Shown here piece after piece: positions 1-5,489 of a stretch of DNA of 5,489 nt. Within the stretch, counting starts at the first letter, position 1; each line of letters starts with the position of its first letter. A model generated the notes under the pieces. It made no database searches. It was not told the origin of the DNA and saw only the letters and a list, made by a program, of their open reading frames with translations. The stretch is from a bacterium (GTDB lineage: Bacteria; Thermosulfidibacterota; Thermosulfidibacteria; Thermosulfidibacterales; Thermosulfidibacteraceae): positions 1-5,489 of the forward strand of contig JALVZS010000250.1 of assembly GCA_027022065.1 (NCBI GenBank), given 5' to 3'. Both the position numbers and the translations under genes were made by a program.

Positions 1-117
1 ATACTTCTTAGGGCAGACAAGGCGCTTTACTACGGCAAGCGCATAGGCAAAAACAGGGTGGTCCCCTCCTGGACCTCCTCTGAAGAGGCTCCTGAGCTGA
101 TGGATTTTGGCATTTGA
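1..117 (+). CDS. C-terminal end of a GGDEF-domain (diguanylate cyclase) protein, partial
   Basis: Frame 1 is open from the window edge to a TGA at 115-117 and gives 38 residues. They begin ILLRADKALYYGKRIGKNRV, which matches the conserved end of GGDEF domains (ADxALYxAKxxGKNRV); a Gly stands where Ala is usual after the two Tyr. GGDEF proteins make cyclic di-GMP from two GTP. The catalytic GG(D/E)EF loop and any sensory domain lie upstream of the window, so activity cannot be judged. About 18 residues follow the domain (PSWTSSEEAPELMDFGI), a short acidic tail, so GGDEF is the last domain of the protein. The stop codon lies inside the -35 element of the tRNA promoter. The family call is fairly sure; the full architecture is unknown. 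Confidence 0.8.
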   Translation: MLLRADKALYYGKRIGKNRVVPSWTSSEEAPELMDFGI

Positions 118-143
118 CAAAAAGTCCTGCTGGTCTATATATC
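114..143 (+). promoter_or_regulatory. Sigma70-type promoter for the tRNA-Lys/tRNA-Glu (and probably mutS) transcript
   Basis: A perfect TTGACA -35 box lies at 114-119. An alternating TATATATC stretch at 136-143 supplies a -10 element: TATATA at 136-141 with a 16-bp spacer, or TATATC at 138-143 with an 18-bp spacer. Transcription would start near 149, leaving a leader of about 40 bases before tRNA-Lys. The -35 box contains the TGA stop of the upstream GGDEF gene. A second, weaker pair (TTGACT at 147-152, TAAAGG at 170-175, 17-bp spacer) would start only a few bases before the tRNA and could be an alternative. Confidence 0.65.
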
Positions 144-188
144 CTATTGACTAGGAAGGGGCTTTTTGGTAAAGGCCACAAAGCCTGT

Positions 189-261
189 GGGCCGCTAGCT
201 CAGGTGGCAGAGCAACGGCCTTTTAAGCCGTTGGTCCCAGGTTCGAGTCCTGGGCGGCTCA
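189..261 (+). tRNA. tRNA-Lys (anticodon UUU)
   Basis: A complete 73-base cloverleaf can be folded by eye. The acceptor stem is 189-195 with 254-260 (seven pairs, with a G-U at the second pair). The D stem is GCTC/GAGC. The anticodon stem is 215-219 with 227-231, and its loop CTTTTAA places anticodon TTT at 222-224. The T arm is CCAGG-TTCGAGT-CCTGG at 237-253, and the discriminator is A261. The CCA end is not encoded, because CTT follows, so a CCA-adding enzyme is needed. tRNA-Glu starts seven bases downstream, so the two are surely cut from one transcript. Confidence 0.96.
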
Positions 262-268
262 CTTTGGT

Positions 269-343
269 GTCCCCGTCGTCTAGCCCGGTCCAGGACACCG
301 GCCTTTCACGCCGGTAACGGGGGTTCAAATCCCCCCGGGGACA
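269..343 (+). tRNA. tRNA-Glu (anticodon UUC)
   Basis: This is a complete 75-base cloverleaf. The acceptor stem GTCCCCG at 269-275 pairs perfectly with CGGGGAC at 336-342. The anticodon stem is 298-302 with 310-314, and its loop CTTTCAC places anticodon TTC at 305-307. The T arm is GGGGG-TTCAAAT-CCCCC at 319-335, and the discriminator is A343. No CCA is encoded. It is the second gene of a two-tRNA unit. No terminator is visible before mutS, which begins 20 bases later. Confidence 0.96.
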
Positions 344-363
344 CGTTTCCCTTCGGGTGCATC

Positions 364-2847
364 ATGGAAAAGCTCACCCCTATGGTTAAGCAGTATCTTG
401 AGATCAAGCGTTCTTACTCTGATGCCATCCTTTTGTTCAGGCTTGGCGATTTCTACGAGATGTTTGGTGAGGATGCCAAGGTTGCCTCCCGCGTTTTAAA
501 CATCGCCCTTACCTCCAGAAATGATATGCCCATGTGCGGTGTGCCCTACCATGCTGCAGATGGCTACATAAGGCGTCTTCTTGATGCAGGCTTTAAAGTG
601 GCCGTGTGCGAGCAGGTGGAGGATCCCTCTCAGGCAAAGGGGATTGTGAAAAGGGAAGTTGTCAGGGTCCTCACGCCGGGTACCTTTATAGAGACGGAGG
701 AAGGAACAAAAGAGGAGGAGTTTATAGTTGCATTTGTAAGGGAAAGAAAGCTATTCGGTGTTGCGGCTGCATCGCTTGCGACAGGAAGGCTCATCGTTCA
801 CGAGGGGGATGAGGAGGCTGTAAGGGAGTTTCTGGAGGCTTTGTGCGTGAGAAGCGTTGTTTCCTCTTTTGCTGTGCCCTTTCCCCTTGATTCCTATTTT
901 GAAGAGGTAGAGGAGTGGATTTTTAGTCCTGATGTGGCAAGGCAGACCGTGGAAGAGCACTTTGGCTCTGCATGTGAGGGCTTGGGCCTTTCCGGAAAGC
1001 CACTGGCTACTAGGGCTCTGGGAGGGCTTCTCTATTATCTTAAGGAGATGCAGCTTGCTCCAGTCTCTCACCTCAAGCGTTTGGACTTCTACGTACCGGA
1101 AGGGAGGATGCTTCTTGATCCCTCTACGGCAAGACACTTAGAGCTTGTCAGGAACCTTAGGGATGCCACATCCAAAAACACTCTGCTTGAGGTGCTGGAT
1201 CGCACTGAAACTCCCATGGGATATAGGAGGCTCGTGGAAGCCATACTCAATCCTCTTTGCGATGTTGATAGAATAAAGAAAAGGCTTGATGCAGTTGATG
1301 TGCTGATAAAGTACGACATCACAAGGTTCCTCAGGGGTATATCCGATATTCCCAGGATAGTTTCCCGTATAGAGGGAGGCCTGGCAAAGCCCAAGGAGCT
1401 TTTTGCCTTAAGAGAAGCCCTTCTCAGAGTGCCTGCCCTCTGCGAGTTTCTGGAGGATACCGGATACGGGGATCTAGAGCGCATTTTGAAAATGCTGAAG
1501 CCTGTGCCTGAGGTGGTGGAGCTGATTGAGAACACGCTCAATCCCGAGGAGGAGTCTTCCTACATCATAAAAAAAGGCTACGATCCCGAGCTTGACAGGC
1601 TGAAGGAGCTTAGAGACAACAGTGACAGGTGGATAAGGGAGTACGAGCAGAGGGAAAGGGAAAGAACAGGCATCCCCTCGCTTAAGGTGAGGTATAATAA
1701 GGTCTTCGGCTACTACATAGAGGTTACCAAGGCGCATCTATCCAAGGTGCCGAAAGACTACATAAGAAAGCAAACCCTGGTAAATGCGGAGCGCTTTGTA
1801 ACTGCTGAGCTTAAAAGGGTTGAGGAAGAGGTGCTTTCTGCTGCCGAGAGGATAAAGCAGTTGGAGCAGGAGATATACAAAAAGCTTCTTACAGACATCT
1901 CCAAATACGCAGACCCTCTCAGGGCTGTAGCTGATGCTCTGGGAGGGCTTGATTTTTACAACAGCCTTGCGAGGGTGGCCGAGGAGAGGAGCTACTGCAA
2001 GCCCAAGCTTTCTGTTGATGGGGGCATCATCATCAAGGAGGGAAGGCATCCCGTTGTTGAGGCGATGCTGGGAAGGGACTTTATTCCCAACGATACGGTG
2101 CTGAAGGATGGAGAGCTTCACATCATTACAGGTCCCAATATGAGTGGCAAATCCACCTACATAAGGCAAGTGGCCCTTATAGTGCTTATGGCACAGATGG
2201 GTTCGTTTGTGCCTGCAAAAAGCGCCGTTATAACCCCTGTGGACAGGATCCTCACGAGGATAGGAACTGCGGACAATCTCGCAGAGGGACAGTCCACCTT
2301 TATGGTGGAGATGACGGAGACGGCCAATGTGCTGAGAAACGCCACAGAAAGATCCCTTGTTGTGCTGGATGAGGTGGGAAGGGGAACCAGCACATACGAT
2401 GGTCTTGCCATAGCTTGGGCCTGCGCAGAGCACATAGCGACCAGGATAAAGGCAAAGACCTTGTTTGCCACCCACTACCATGAGCTTACGCAGCTTGCCC
2501 ACGAGATGCCCAATGTGAAGAACTACAGGGTGGATGTTAAGGAGTGGAAGGACAGGGTAATATTTACCCACAAGGTTGTTCCTGGAGGGGCGGATAAGAG
2601 CTATGGAATATATGTTGCGCAGATAGCAGGACTTCCTGAGGATGTGGTTGAGAGGGCTAAGGAGATACTTGATTTCTTAGAGAGAAATAGGGGAAGAACA
2701 GAGATCCCCCTTTACGAGCATCCCGTTCTTGTTAAACTTAGGCATATGAAGCTTGAGAAGATTTCTCCATTAGAGGCCCTTATGCTGCTTGAGGAACTTA
2801 AGGGGCTTGCGGAAGGTTTTGATGAAAAGGGTAATAGCGGTTGTTGA
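364..2847 (+). CDS. mutS: DNA mismatch repair ATPase MutS
   Basis: This 827-residue protein is slightly shorter than E. coli MutS (853). It recognises base mismatches and small loops and recruits MutL by ATP-dependent sliding-clamp formation. The mismatch-reading motif Phe-Tyr-Glu is at 30-32 within RLGDFYEMF. The N-terminal domain continues through [41 protein letters not shown], both hallmarks of MutS1. Connector, lever and clamp regions follow to about residue 540. The ATPase shows Walker [10 protein letters not shown] (590-598), Walker B with D669-E670 in [13 protein letters not shown], and the switch His in FATHYHEL (H704). The C-terminal helical tail ([21 protein letters not shown]) suits dimer contacts. 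The ATG at 364 gives the standard start [15 protein letters not shown]; the only upstream purine stretch is a weak GGGTG (355-359). mutS probably shares the tRNA transcript, and its 3' end overlaps phoB by 26 bases. All key residues are present, so it should be active. Confidence 0.97.
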   Translation: MEKLTPMVKQYLEIKRSYSDAILLFRLGDFYEMFGEDAKVASRVLNIALTSRNDMPMCGVPYHAADGYIRRLLDAGFKVAVCEQVEDPSQAKGIVKREVVRVLTPGTFIETEEGTKEEEFIVAFVRERKLFGVAAASLATGRLIVHEGDEEAVREFLEALCVRSVVSSFAVPFPLDSYFEEVEEWIFSPDVARQTVEEHFGSACEGLGLSGKPLATRALGGLLYYLKEMQLAPVSHLKRLDFYVPEGRMLLDPSTARHLELVRNLRDATSKNTLLEVLDRTETPMGYRRLVEAILNPLCDVDRIKKRLDAVDVLIKYDITRFLRGISDIPRIVSRIEGGLAKPKELFALREALLRVPALCEFLEDTGYGDLERILKMLKPVPEVVELIENTLNPEEESSYIIKKGYDPELDRLKELRDNSDRWIREYEQRERERTGIPSLKVRYNKVFGYYIEVTKAHLSKVPKDYIRKQTLVNAERFVTAELKRVEEEVLSAAERIKQLEQEIYKKLLTDISKYADPLRAVADALGGLDFYNSLARVAEERSYCKPKLSVDGGIIIKEGRHPVVEAMLGRDFIPNDTVLKDGELHIITGPNMSGKSTYIRQVALIVLMAQMGSFVPAKSAVITPVDRILTRIGTADNLAEGQSTFMVEMTETANVLRNATERSLVVLDEVGRGTSTYDGLAIAWACAEHIATRIKAKTLFATHYHELTQLAHEMPNVKNYRVDVKEWKDRVIFTHKVVPGGADKSYGIYVAQIAGLPEDVVERAKEILDFLERNRGRTEIPLYEHPVLVKLRHMKLEKISPLEALMLLEELKGLAEGFDEKGNSGC

Positions 2848-3500
2848 GGACGAGCCGGATATCCTTGATCTCGTATGCCTTCACCTTAAAAAGGCCGGTT
2901 TTGAGTGTTTAGGATTTTCCTGTGCCGAAGGGCTTTTGAGGTATCTTGAGAGTGACTTGCCCGATCTAGTTATATTGGATCTCATGCTTCCAGATATGGA
3001 TGGGCTTGATGTGTGCAGGTTTATGAAGGGAAGCGAGAGGCTAAAGAATATCCCCATAATCATGCTAACTGCCAGGGATACCGAGACGGATAGGGTTTTG
3101 GGGCTTGAGTTGGGGGCGGATGACTATGTGACAAAACCCTTTTCTCCTAGGGAGCTGGTTGCAAGGGTTAAGGTGGTTTTGAGGAGGGTGGATGGTCACA
3201 GTAGAAGCACAACCGTAAAGGTGGGGGTTTTTGAAATAGATGAGGAAAGTTTTGAGGTTTATGTAGCTGGCAGAAAGGTTGACTTGACCTTTGCTGAGTT
3301 TAAGTTGCTTTCCACCTTGGCTAAAAGACCTGGGAAGGTTTTTTCCAGAGAAGCATTGATAAAGGAAATATGGGGGGGACGATAAGGCGGTTACGGAAAG
3401 AAGCGTTGATGTGCTCATCAAGAAACGAAGGGATAAGCTTGGGGGGTGTGGTTCCTATATAAAGACCGTTAGGGGAGTGGGCTACAAATTGGAGCCTTGA
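2822..3500 (+). pseudogene. phoB: PhoB-type response regulator, broken by a +1 frameshift
   Basis: This is an OmpR/PhoB-family regulator: a receiver domain followed by a winged-helix DNA-binding domain. The ATG at 2822 is chosen because [16 protein letters not shown] is the usual receiver start and GGAAGG (2811-2816) sits five bases upstream. The receiver carries E9-D10, phosphoacceptor D53 (LVILDLMLPDMDG), T83 and K105 (DDYVTKPF). The effector domain starts normally (VDLTFAEFKLLSTLAKRPGKVFSREALIKEIWG). At a run of seven G (3372-3378) the frame then passes to a stop at 3383-3385, leaving 187 residues. Dropping one G restores the expected DDKAVTERSVDVLIKK, then RRDKLGGCGSYIKTVRGVGYKLEP, ending at TGA 3498-3500, for 225 residues in all. 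The shortened product keeps the receiver but lacks the recognition helix and wing, so it should not bind DNA. Sequencing error in the homopolymer is a serious alternative. The assignment to PhoB rests on the phoR and pstS neighbours. Confidence 0.88.
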
Positions 3501-5182
3501 GAGGAACCCTATTTTTCCGCATATTTTCCTCCTTTTCTGCGGTTATACTCTTTCTCTCCATGCTAATCTTGCTGGTTACCTTTGCCAGCGTGAGGACCCA
3601 TTATATTGATGATCTGAGGAACCAACTTTTTCGTATTGCTGGTGTGTTAGCGCTGGAGGCTGGAAGGCTAATTCCATCAAAGGGTAATCCTTCCCTTGAG
3701 GATTTTGTTAGATCCGTAGAGAGGCAGGAGCATCTTAAAATCACAGTTGTTTATCCTGGCGAGCTGAAGAGCTACATGGATAAGCCTGAGTTTGCCATGG
3801 CTGTTGAGAGGGGGGAGGGGTGGTTGCTCAGATACAGCGGGAAATTGAAAGAGGTGCTTTTGTATGTGGCTCTTCCCGTTAAGGTTAACGGTGAGGTTGT
3901 TGCATACATCAGGGTGGGACAACCCTTAAAGGGCATAGATGCTTTATTGAAGGGGCTTATGTTTGATATAGGAAAGGCCTCTTTTCTTGTGGTGCTTATG
4001 GCCCTGCTTGTTTCATTGCTCGTTTCCAAAGAGATCTCTCTGTCTATGAGCAGGCTCATCTCTTTGTCTAAGAGGATAGCCGAGGGAAATGTGGGAGAGG
4101 TGGCTCTTATGGACGAGGAGGGTGAGCTTAAGGAGCTTTCCGATGCCTTGAACGAGATGAGTCTTAAGCTAAAAGAGCTTTTTGAAAAGCTTTCAGCTAG
4201 GGAGAGGGAACTTGAGACGGTGATTGGTTCTATGTCAGAGGCCCTTTCTGTCCTTTCCTCGGATGGAAGGATTCTTCTGTGCAATGCCTCCTTTGAGGAG
4301 CTCTTTGGTAAAGCGGCGGGGAAAATATACTGGGAGGTGGTGGATTCCCTTGACATAAGTGAGGCGCTGGAAGAGGCTCTTTTTGGGAAAAATGTGAGCA
4401 GGCAGGTCTGCTATAAGGGCAGGCACTTTCTTCTCACGGCATCTCCTGTGCCAGAAGATAGGGTTGTTCTTGTGCTTCACGATATAACAAGTGTGAAGGA
4501 GCTGGAGCAGGTTAAAAGGGATCTGGTGGCAGCCGTTTCCCACGAATTGAAAACGCCTTTGACGGTTATAAGAGGGTATCTTGAGACCCTTGAGGATGCT
4601 GTGGATGGGGAGGCCCTTGCCTATGTGAAAGTGTTAAAAAAGCATGCCGAGCGGTTGGGCCACATTGTGAGGGATCTCTTGGTGCTTTCGGAGCTGGAAT
4701 ATGCGGGAAAAGAAGCGCTGAGTGTGGAGGATGTTGATGCCTCAAGGCTTGTTGAAAATGTGTTTTCCATATTTAAGACCAAAGCCGAAGAGAAGGGGCT
4801 TTCTATAAAGGCAGAGGTTGAAGAGGGGATGGTGTTTAAAGGAGATCCCTACAGGATAGAGCAGGCCCTTGTTAATCTCGTGGATAATGCAATCCGGTAT
4901 ACGGAAAAGGGAGAGGTTATTATAAGGGCTTACAGAAAAGGCGGTTGGGCAGTTTTTGAGGTGGAGGATACGGGAGTGGGGATCCCTGAGGAGCACCAGA
5001 GGAGGATATTTGAGAGGTTCTATGTGGTTGATAAGTCCCGTTCAAGGGAGACAGGTGGTACAGGGTTGGGGCTTTCCATAGTTAAGCACATAGTTGAGCT
5101 GCACGGCGGAAGGATTGAGCTAAAAAGCGCTACTGGCAAAGGCTCAAAGTTCTCTCTGCTCTTTCCTTTAACAGAAAATTAA
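3497..5182 (+). CDS. phoR: PhoR-type membrane sensor histidine kinase
   Basis: This 561-residue kinase is the partner of the preceding PhoB-like regulator; PhoR phosphorylates PhoB when phosphate is scarce. The chosen start is TTG at 3497, overlapping the restored phoB stop as TTGA. It gives MRGTLFFR before the first membrane helix (about 9-31); the next in-frame ATG falls inside that helix. A periplasmic segment spans roughly 32-157, and a second helix (about 161-177) leads to HAMP (about 178-230) and a short coiled linker. A PAS-like domain covers about 240-330, ending VVLVLHDITSVKELE. The HisKA box has H349 in AAVSHELKTPLTVIRGYLE. The ATPase shows the N box with N464 (NLVDNAIRYTEKG), G1 DTGVGIP (491-497), F box RIFERFY and G2 GGTGLGLSI (520-528). 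All catalytic motifs are intact. GGAG at 3491-3494 lies only two bases from the TTG, so translation probably depends on coupling to phoB. Other envelope-sensing kinases share this layout; pstS next door favours PhoR. Confidence 0.87.
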   Translation: MRGTLFFRIFSSFSAVILFLSMLILLVTFASVRTHYIDDLRNQLFRIAGVLALEAGRLIPSKGNPSLEDFVRSVERQEHLKITVVYPGELKSYMDKPEFAMAVERGEGWLLRYSGKLKEVLLYVALPVKVNGEVVAYIRVGQPLKGIDALLKGLMFDIGKASFLVVLMALLVSLLVSKEISLSMSRLISLSKRIAEGNVGEVALMDEEGELKELSDALNEMSLKLKELFEKLSARERELETVIGSMSEALSVLSSDGRILLCNASFEELFGKAAGKIYWEVVDSLDISEALEEALFGKNVSRQVCYKGRHFLLTASPVPEDRVVLVLHDITSVKELEQVKRDLVAAVSHELKTPLTVIRGYLETLEDAVDGEALAYVKVLKKHAERLGHIVRDLLVLSELEYAGKEALSVEDVDASRLVENVFSIFKTKAEEKGLSIKAEVEEGMVFKGDPYRIEQALVNLVDNAIRYTEKGEVIIRAYRKGGWAVFEVEDTGVGIPEEHQRRIFERFYVVDKSRSRETGGTGLGLSIVKHIVELHGGRIELKSATGKGSKFSLLFPLTEN

Positions 5183-5207
5183 CAGAGAATTCATTCCACA
5201 GTAACAA
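5168..5207 (+). promoter_or_regulatory. Putative Pho box: four 11-bp-spaced TTAACA-like repeats
   Basis: TTAACAG occurs at 5168-5174 and again exactly 11 bases later at 5179-5185. At the same period follow a poor copy TTCATTC (5190-5196) and a good copy GTAACAA (5201-5207). TTAACA-like direct repeats at 11-bp period are the known operator layout of Bacillus PhoP, and E. coli PhoB boxes share the 7+4 spacing. The first two repeats overlap the last codons and stop of phoR. The array sits directly upstream of the pstS-like gene, where a PhoB activator site is expected. The repeats and their spacing are seen; binding is inferred. Confidence 0.6.
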
Positions 5208-5215
5208 AACATCGT

Positions 5216-5224
5216 TGTATTCAT
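5216..5224 (+). promoter_or_regulatory. Candidate -10 element of the Pho-activated pstS promoter
   Basis: TATTCA at 5218-5223, directly preceded by TG, begins ten bases after the last Pho-box repeat. This is about the distance at which PhoB-dependent promoters carry their -10 box. No TTGACA-like -35 box lies in front of it, as expected where an activator replaces the -35 contact. The short AT-rich hexamer is common by chance, so the call rests mainly on its position. Confidence 0.4.
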
Positions 5225-5256
5225 TTCTGCACCCTTTTATTGTCTTAAAAAACAAC

Positions 5257-5262
5257 AGGAGG
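5257..5262 (+). promoter_or_regulatory. Strong ribosome binding site of pstS
   Basis: AGGAGG lies six bases upstream of the ATG at 5269 and is the best Shine-Dalgarno match in the window. It fixes the pstS start at 5269 rather than the longer in-frame ATG at 5215, which falls in the promoter region and has no ribosome site. Confidence 0.85.
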
Positions 5263-5268
5263 TGTTTC

Positions 5269-5443
5269 ATGAGGAAGTTTTTATTAACCACTTTGATGGC
5301 GCTTTTTGCCCTTTCATCCTATGCGGTTACCCTGAACGGTGCAGGTGCCACTTTTCCCTATCCCTTATACTCCAAGATGTTTAAGGAGTATCACAGGCTC
5401 TACGGGGTTAAGATCAACTACCAGGCCATAGGTTCGGGCGGCG
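5269..5443 (+). pseudogene. pstS: PstS-like phosphate-binding protein, 5' fragment interrupted by foreign sequence
   Basis: PstS is the exported phosphate-binding subunit of the PstSCAB high-affinity importer. The ATG at 5269 gives a signal peptide, MRKFLLTTLMALFALSSYA, with a likely signal-peptidase I cut after residue 19 (Ser-Tyr-Ala). The mature start VTLNGAGATFPYPLYSKMFKEYH then KINYQAIGSGG is the PstS hallmark; the Ala-Thr-Phe loop binds phosphate in the family. After about residue 58 or 59 the family pattern (GGxxQ, then a FGASD-like motif) is lost, and the frame stops at 5455-5457 after 62 residues against a usual length above 300. No other frame restores the match, so this is a break and not a simple frameshift. 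The remainder would lie beyond an inserted element, or be lost, or be hidden by misassembly. Any product would be a non-functional exported peptide. Confidence 0.85.
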
Positions 5444-5489
5444 TAATGTTTCATTAATTGTGTCTGCCATTAAACGCAAGGCCTTCCTC
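5443..5489. mobile_element. Probable end of an insertion sequence (IS256-like terminus?), partial
   Basis: The sequence changes character where pstS homology ends. The first bases, GTAATGTTTCATTAATTGTG followed by T, share the layout of the IS256 terminal inverted repeat as I recall it (G-TAA-GT then TAATTGTGT), aligned by eye. Only about 47 bases are present and no transposase can be recognised. The exact boundary is uncertain by a few bases, because a Val codon can also follow the GG in PstS. If the window edge is a contig end, a multicopy IS would explain why assembly stopped here. Alternatives are a chimeric contig end or another kind of rearrangement. Confidence 0.42.

Noticed and set aside
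114-317. A 67-codon + strand ORF across the tRNA region
   Set aside because: It runs through the promoter and both tRNA genes, its ATG has no ribosome site, and the product resembles no family; the tRNAs explain the sequence.
349-357. CCC-TTC-GGG mini-hairpin before mutS as terminator or attenuator
   Set aside because: It has three base pairs with a three-base loop and no T run, too weak to support a regulatory call.
1738-2571. A 277-codon minus-strand ORF inside mutS
   Set aside because: It is the antisense shadow of the most conserved part of MutS; its translation has no recognisable domain and no ribosome site supports it. The other minus-strand ORFs under mutS, phoB and phoR are the same kind of shadow.
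3441-3446. A second G run (six G) in phoB as the frameshift site
   Set aside because: The restored reading DDKAVTERSVDVLIKK already fits the family before this run, so the extra base must be in the earlier seven-G run.
5215-5268. Upstream ATG at 5215 as the pstS start
   Set aside because: It would add a non-signal-like stretch before the signal peptide, overlaps the presumed -10 region and lacks a ribosome site; AGGAGG supports 5269.
5183-5268. Terminator between phoR and pstS
   Set aside because: Only a four-pair TTGT/ACAA inverted repeat (about 5240-5255) is present and it is not followed by a T run, so no intrinsic terminator is supported.
5448-5475. CRISPR-repeat-like 28-base stretch beginning GTTTC and ending TTAAAC
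   Set aside because: There is a single copy only, with no spacer-repeat pattern in the window and weak terminal symmetry; an IS terminus explains it better.

Overview
All supported genes lie on the + strand. The window holds the 3' end of a GGDEF gene, two tRNA genes (Lys, Glu), mutS, a PhoB/PhoR-type two-component pair and the 5' end of a pstS-like gene. I estimate the composition by eye at near 50% G+C. AGG, AGA and ATA codons are frequent and the proteins are rich in Glu, Lys and Arg, which suggests a thermophilic bacterium, possibly an Aquificota- or Thermodesulfobacteriota-like lineage. That placement is a weak inference. Neither tRNA gene encodes its CCA end.

Layout: 1-117 encodes the last 38 residues of a diguanylate-cyclase (GGDEF) domain. 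A sigma70-like promoter overlaps its stop codon and leads into tRNA-Lys(UUU) and tRNA-Glu(UUC). mutS follows only 20 bases after tRNA-Glu. A PhoB-type response regulator starts inside the end of mutS. Its reading frame is broken by one extra G in a run of seven, and the PhoR-type sensor kinase begins on a TTG that overlaps the original phoB stop. A row of 11-bp-spaced TTAACA-like repeats, resembling PhoP/PhoB boxes, straddles the phoR stop and precedes pstS.

pstS has a good ribosome binding site, signal peptide and N-terminal motifs. After about 59 residues the sequence abruptly stops being pstS-like. The last ~47 bases look like the end of an insertion sequence, with a layout recalling IS256-family termini.

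Together phoB-phoR-pstS form a phosphate-starvation sensing and uptake locus. As written, two of its three genes are damaged (phoB frameshift, pstS interruption). This could be real loss of the Pho response, a pair of linked lesions with one suppressing the other, or sequencing and contig-end artefacts. I see no previously undescribed system; the Pho lesions and the Pho-box array are the points most worth checking.
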